NCBI GenBank assembly: GCA_016184445.1
Contig: JACPCT010000043.1
Location: 1-6,639, forward strand
Direction of reading: 5' to 3'
Length of the DNA: 6,639 bases
DNA from: Candidatus Tectimicrobiota bacterium
Lineage (GTDB): Bacteria; UBA8248
Below are positions 6,603 through 6,639 of this stretch, piece after piece (within the stretch, counting starts at the first letter, position 1; the number at the start of each line of letters is the position of its first letter). The translations under genes and the position numbers were made by a program. A model generated the notes under the pieces. It did no database searches and was not told where the DNA came from. It saw only the letters and a program-made list of their open reading frames with translations.

Positions 6603-6630
6603 ATGATAAAATATTGTGGAGTAGAATGAT
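6603..6630 (-). promoter_or_regulatory. AT-rich patch, candidate promoter for the importer operon
   Basis: The right end is the only clearly AT-rich stretch of the window. On the minus strand it reads ACAATATTTTATCAT, in which TATCAT (6608-6603) could serve as a -10 box. The matching -35 position, 16 bases upstream (6630-6625, ATCATT), is a poor match to consensus. The position, 85-90 bases ahead of the first gene, is suitable. Confidence 0.3.
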
Positions 6631-6639
6631 CCGTTCGTC

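Noticed and set aside
5412..6629. A 405-codon open frame on the plus strand.
   Set aside because: It is the antisense shadow of the solute-binding protein, with no recognisable domain.

Overview
This is a GC-rich window, by eye about two thirds G+C or more. All six genes that can be supported lie on the minus strand, so it reads from right to left. The codon third positions are strongly G/C and the solute-binding protein carries a twin-arginine signal. This suggests a high-GC bacterium of the kind often recovered as soil or sediment metagenome bins, but the sequence does not identify the phylum.

Layout in the direction of transcription. At the right end (6519-6639) is a short leader with an AT-rich patch and GC-rich inverted repeats. 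Next come a Tat-exported family-1 solute-binding protein (6518-5118), a strong terminator-like hairpin (5103-5066), a MalF/UgpA-type permease (5021-4047), a MalG/UgpE-type permease that overlaps it by ATGA (4050-3143), and a MalK/UgpC-type ATPase (3136-2030). Together these form a complete carbohydrate-type (CUT1-like) ABC importer, except that the second permease is broken by an apparent one-base deletion near 3749-3750. After a 60-base gap comes an eIF2B-like/ribose-1,5-bisphosphate-isomerase-like protein (1969-1142). After a further 220 bases comes the N-terminal 307 codons of a hydantoinase/oxoprolinase (HyuA)-like protein, which runs off the left edge (921-1).

How the genes may work together: the four transport genes should bind, import and energise uptake of a small polar solute. 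The sugar or polyol-phosphate class is suggested only by family resemblance. The two downstream genes belong to enzyme families but lack hallmark residues. The eIF2B-like protein has SYSST where the isomerases have their catalytic cysteine. The HyuA-like protein has both of its Gly-Gly-Thr phosphate-binding loops replaced. This pairing beside an importer is the most unusual content of the window. It could be a catabolic or sensing module for the imported compound, but that is inference from gene order only. No RNA genes, CRISPR arrays, insertion sequences or attachment sites were seen.
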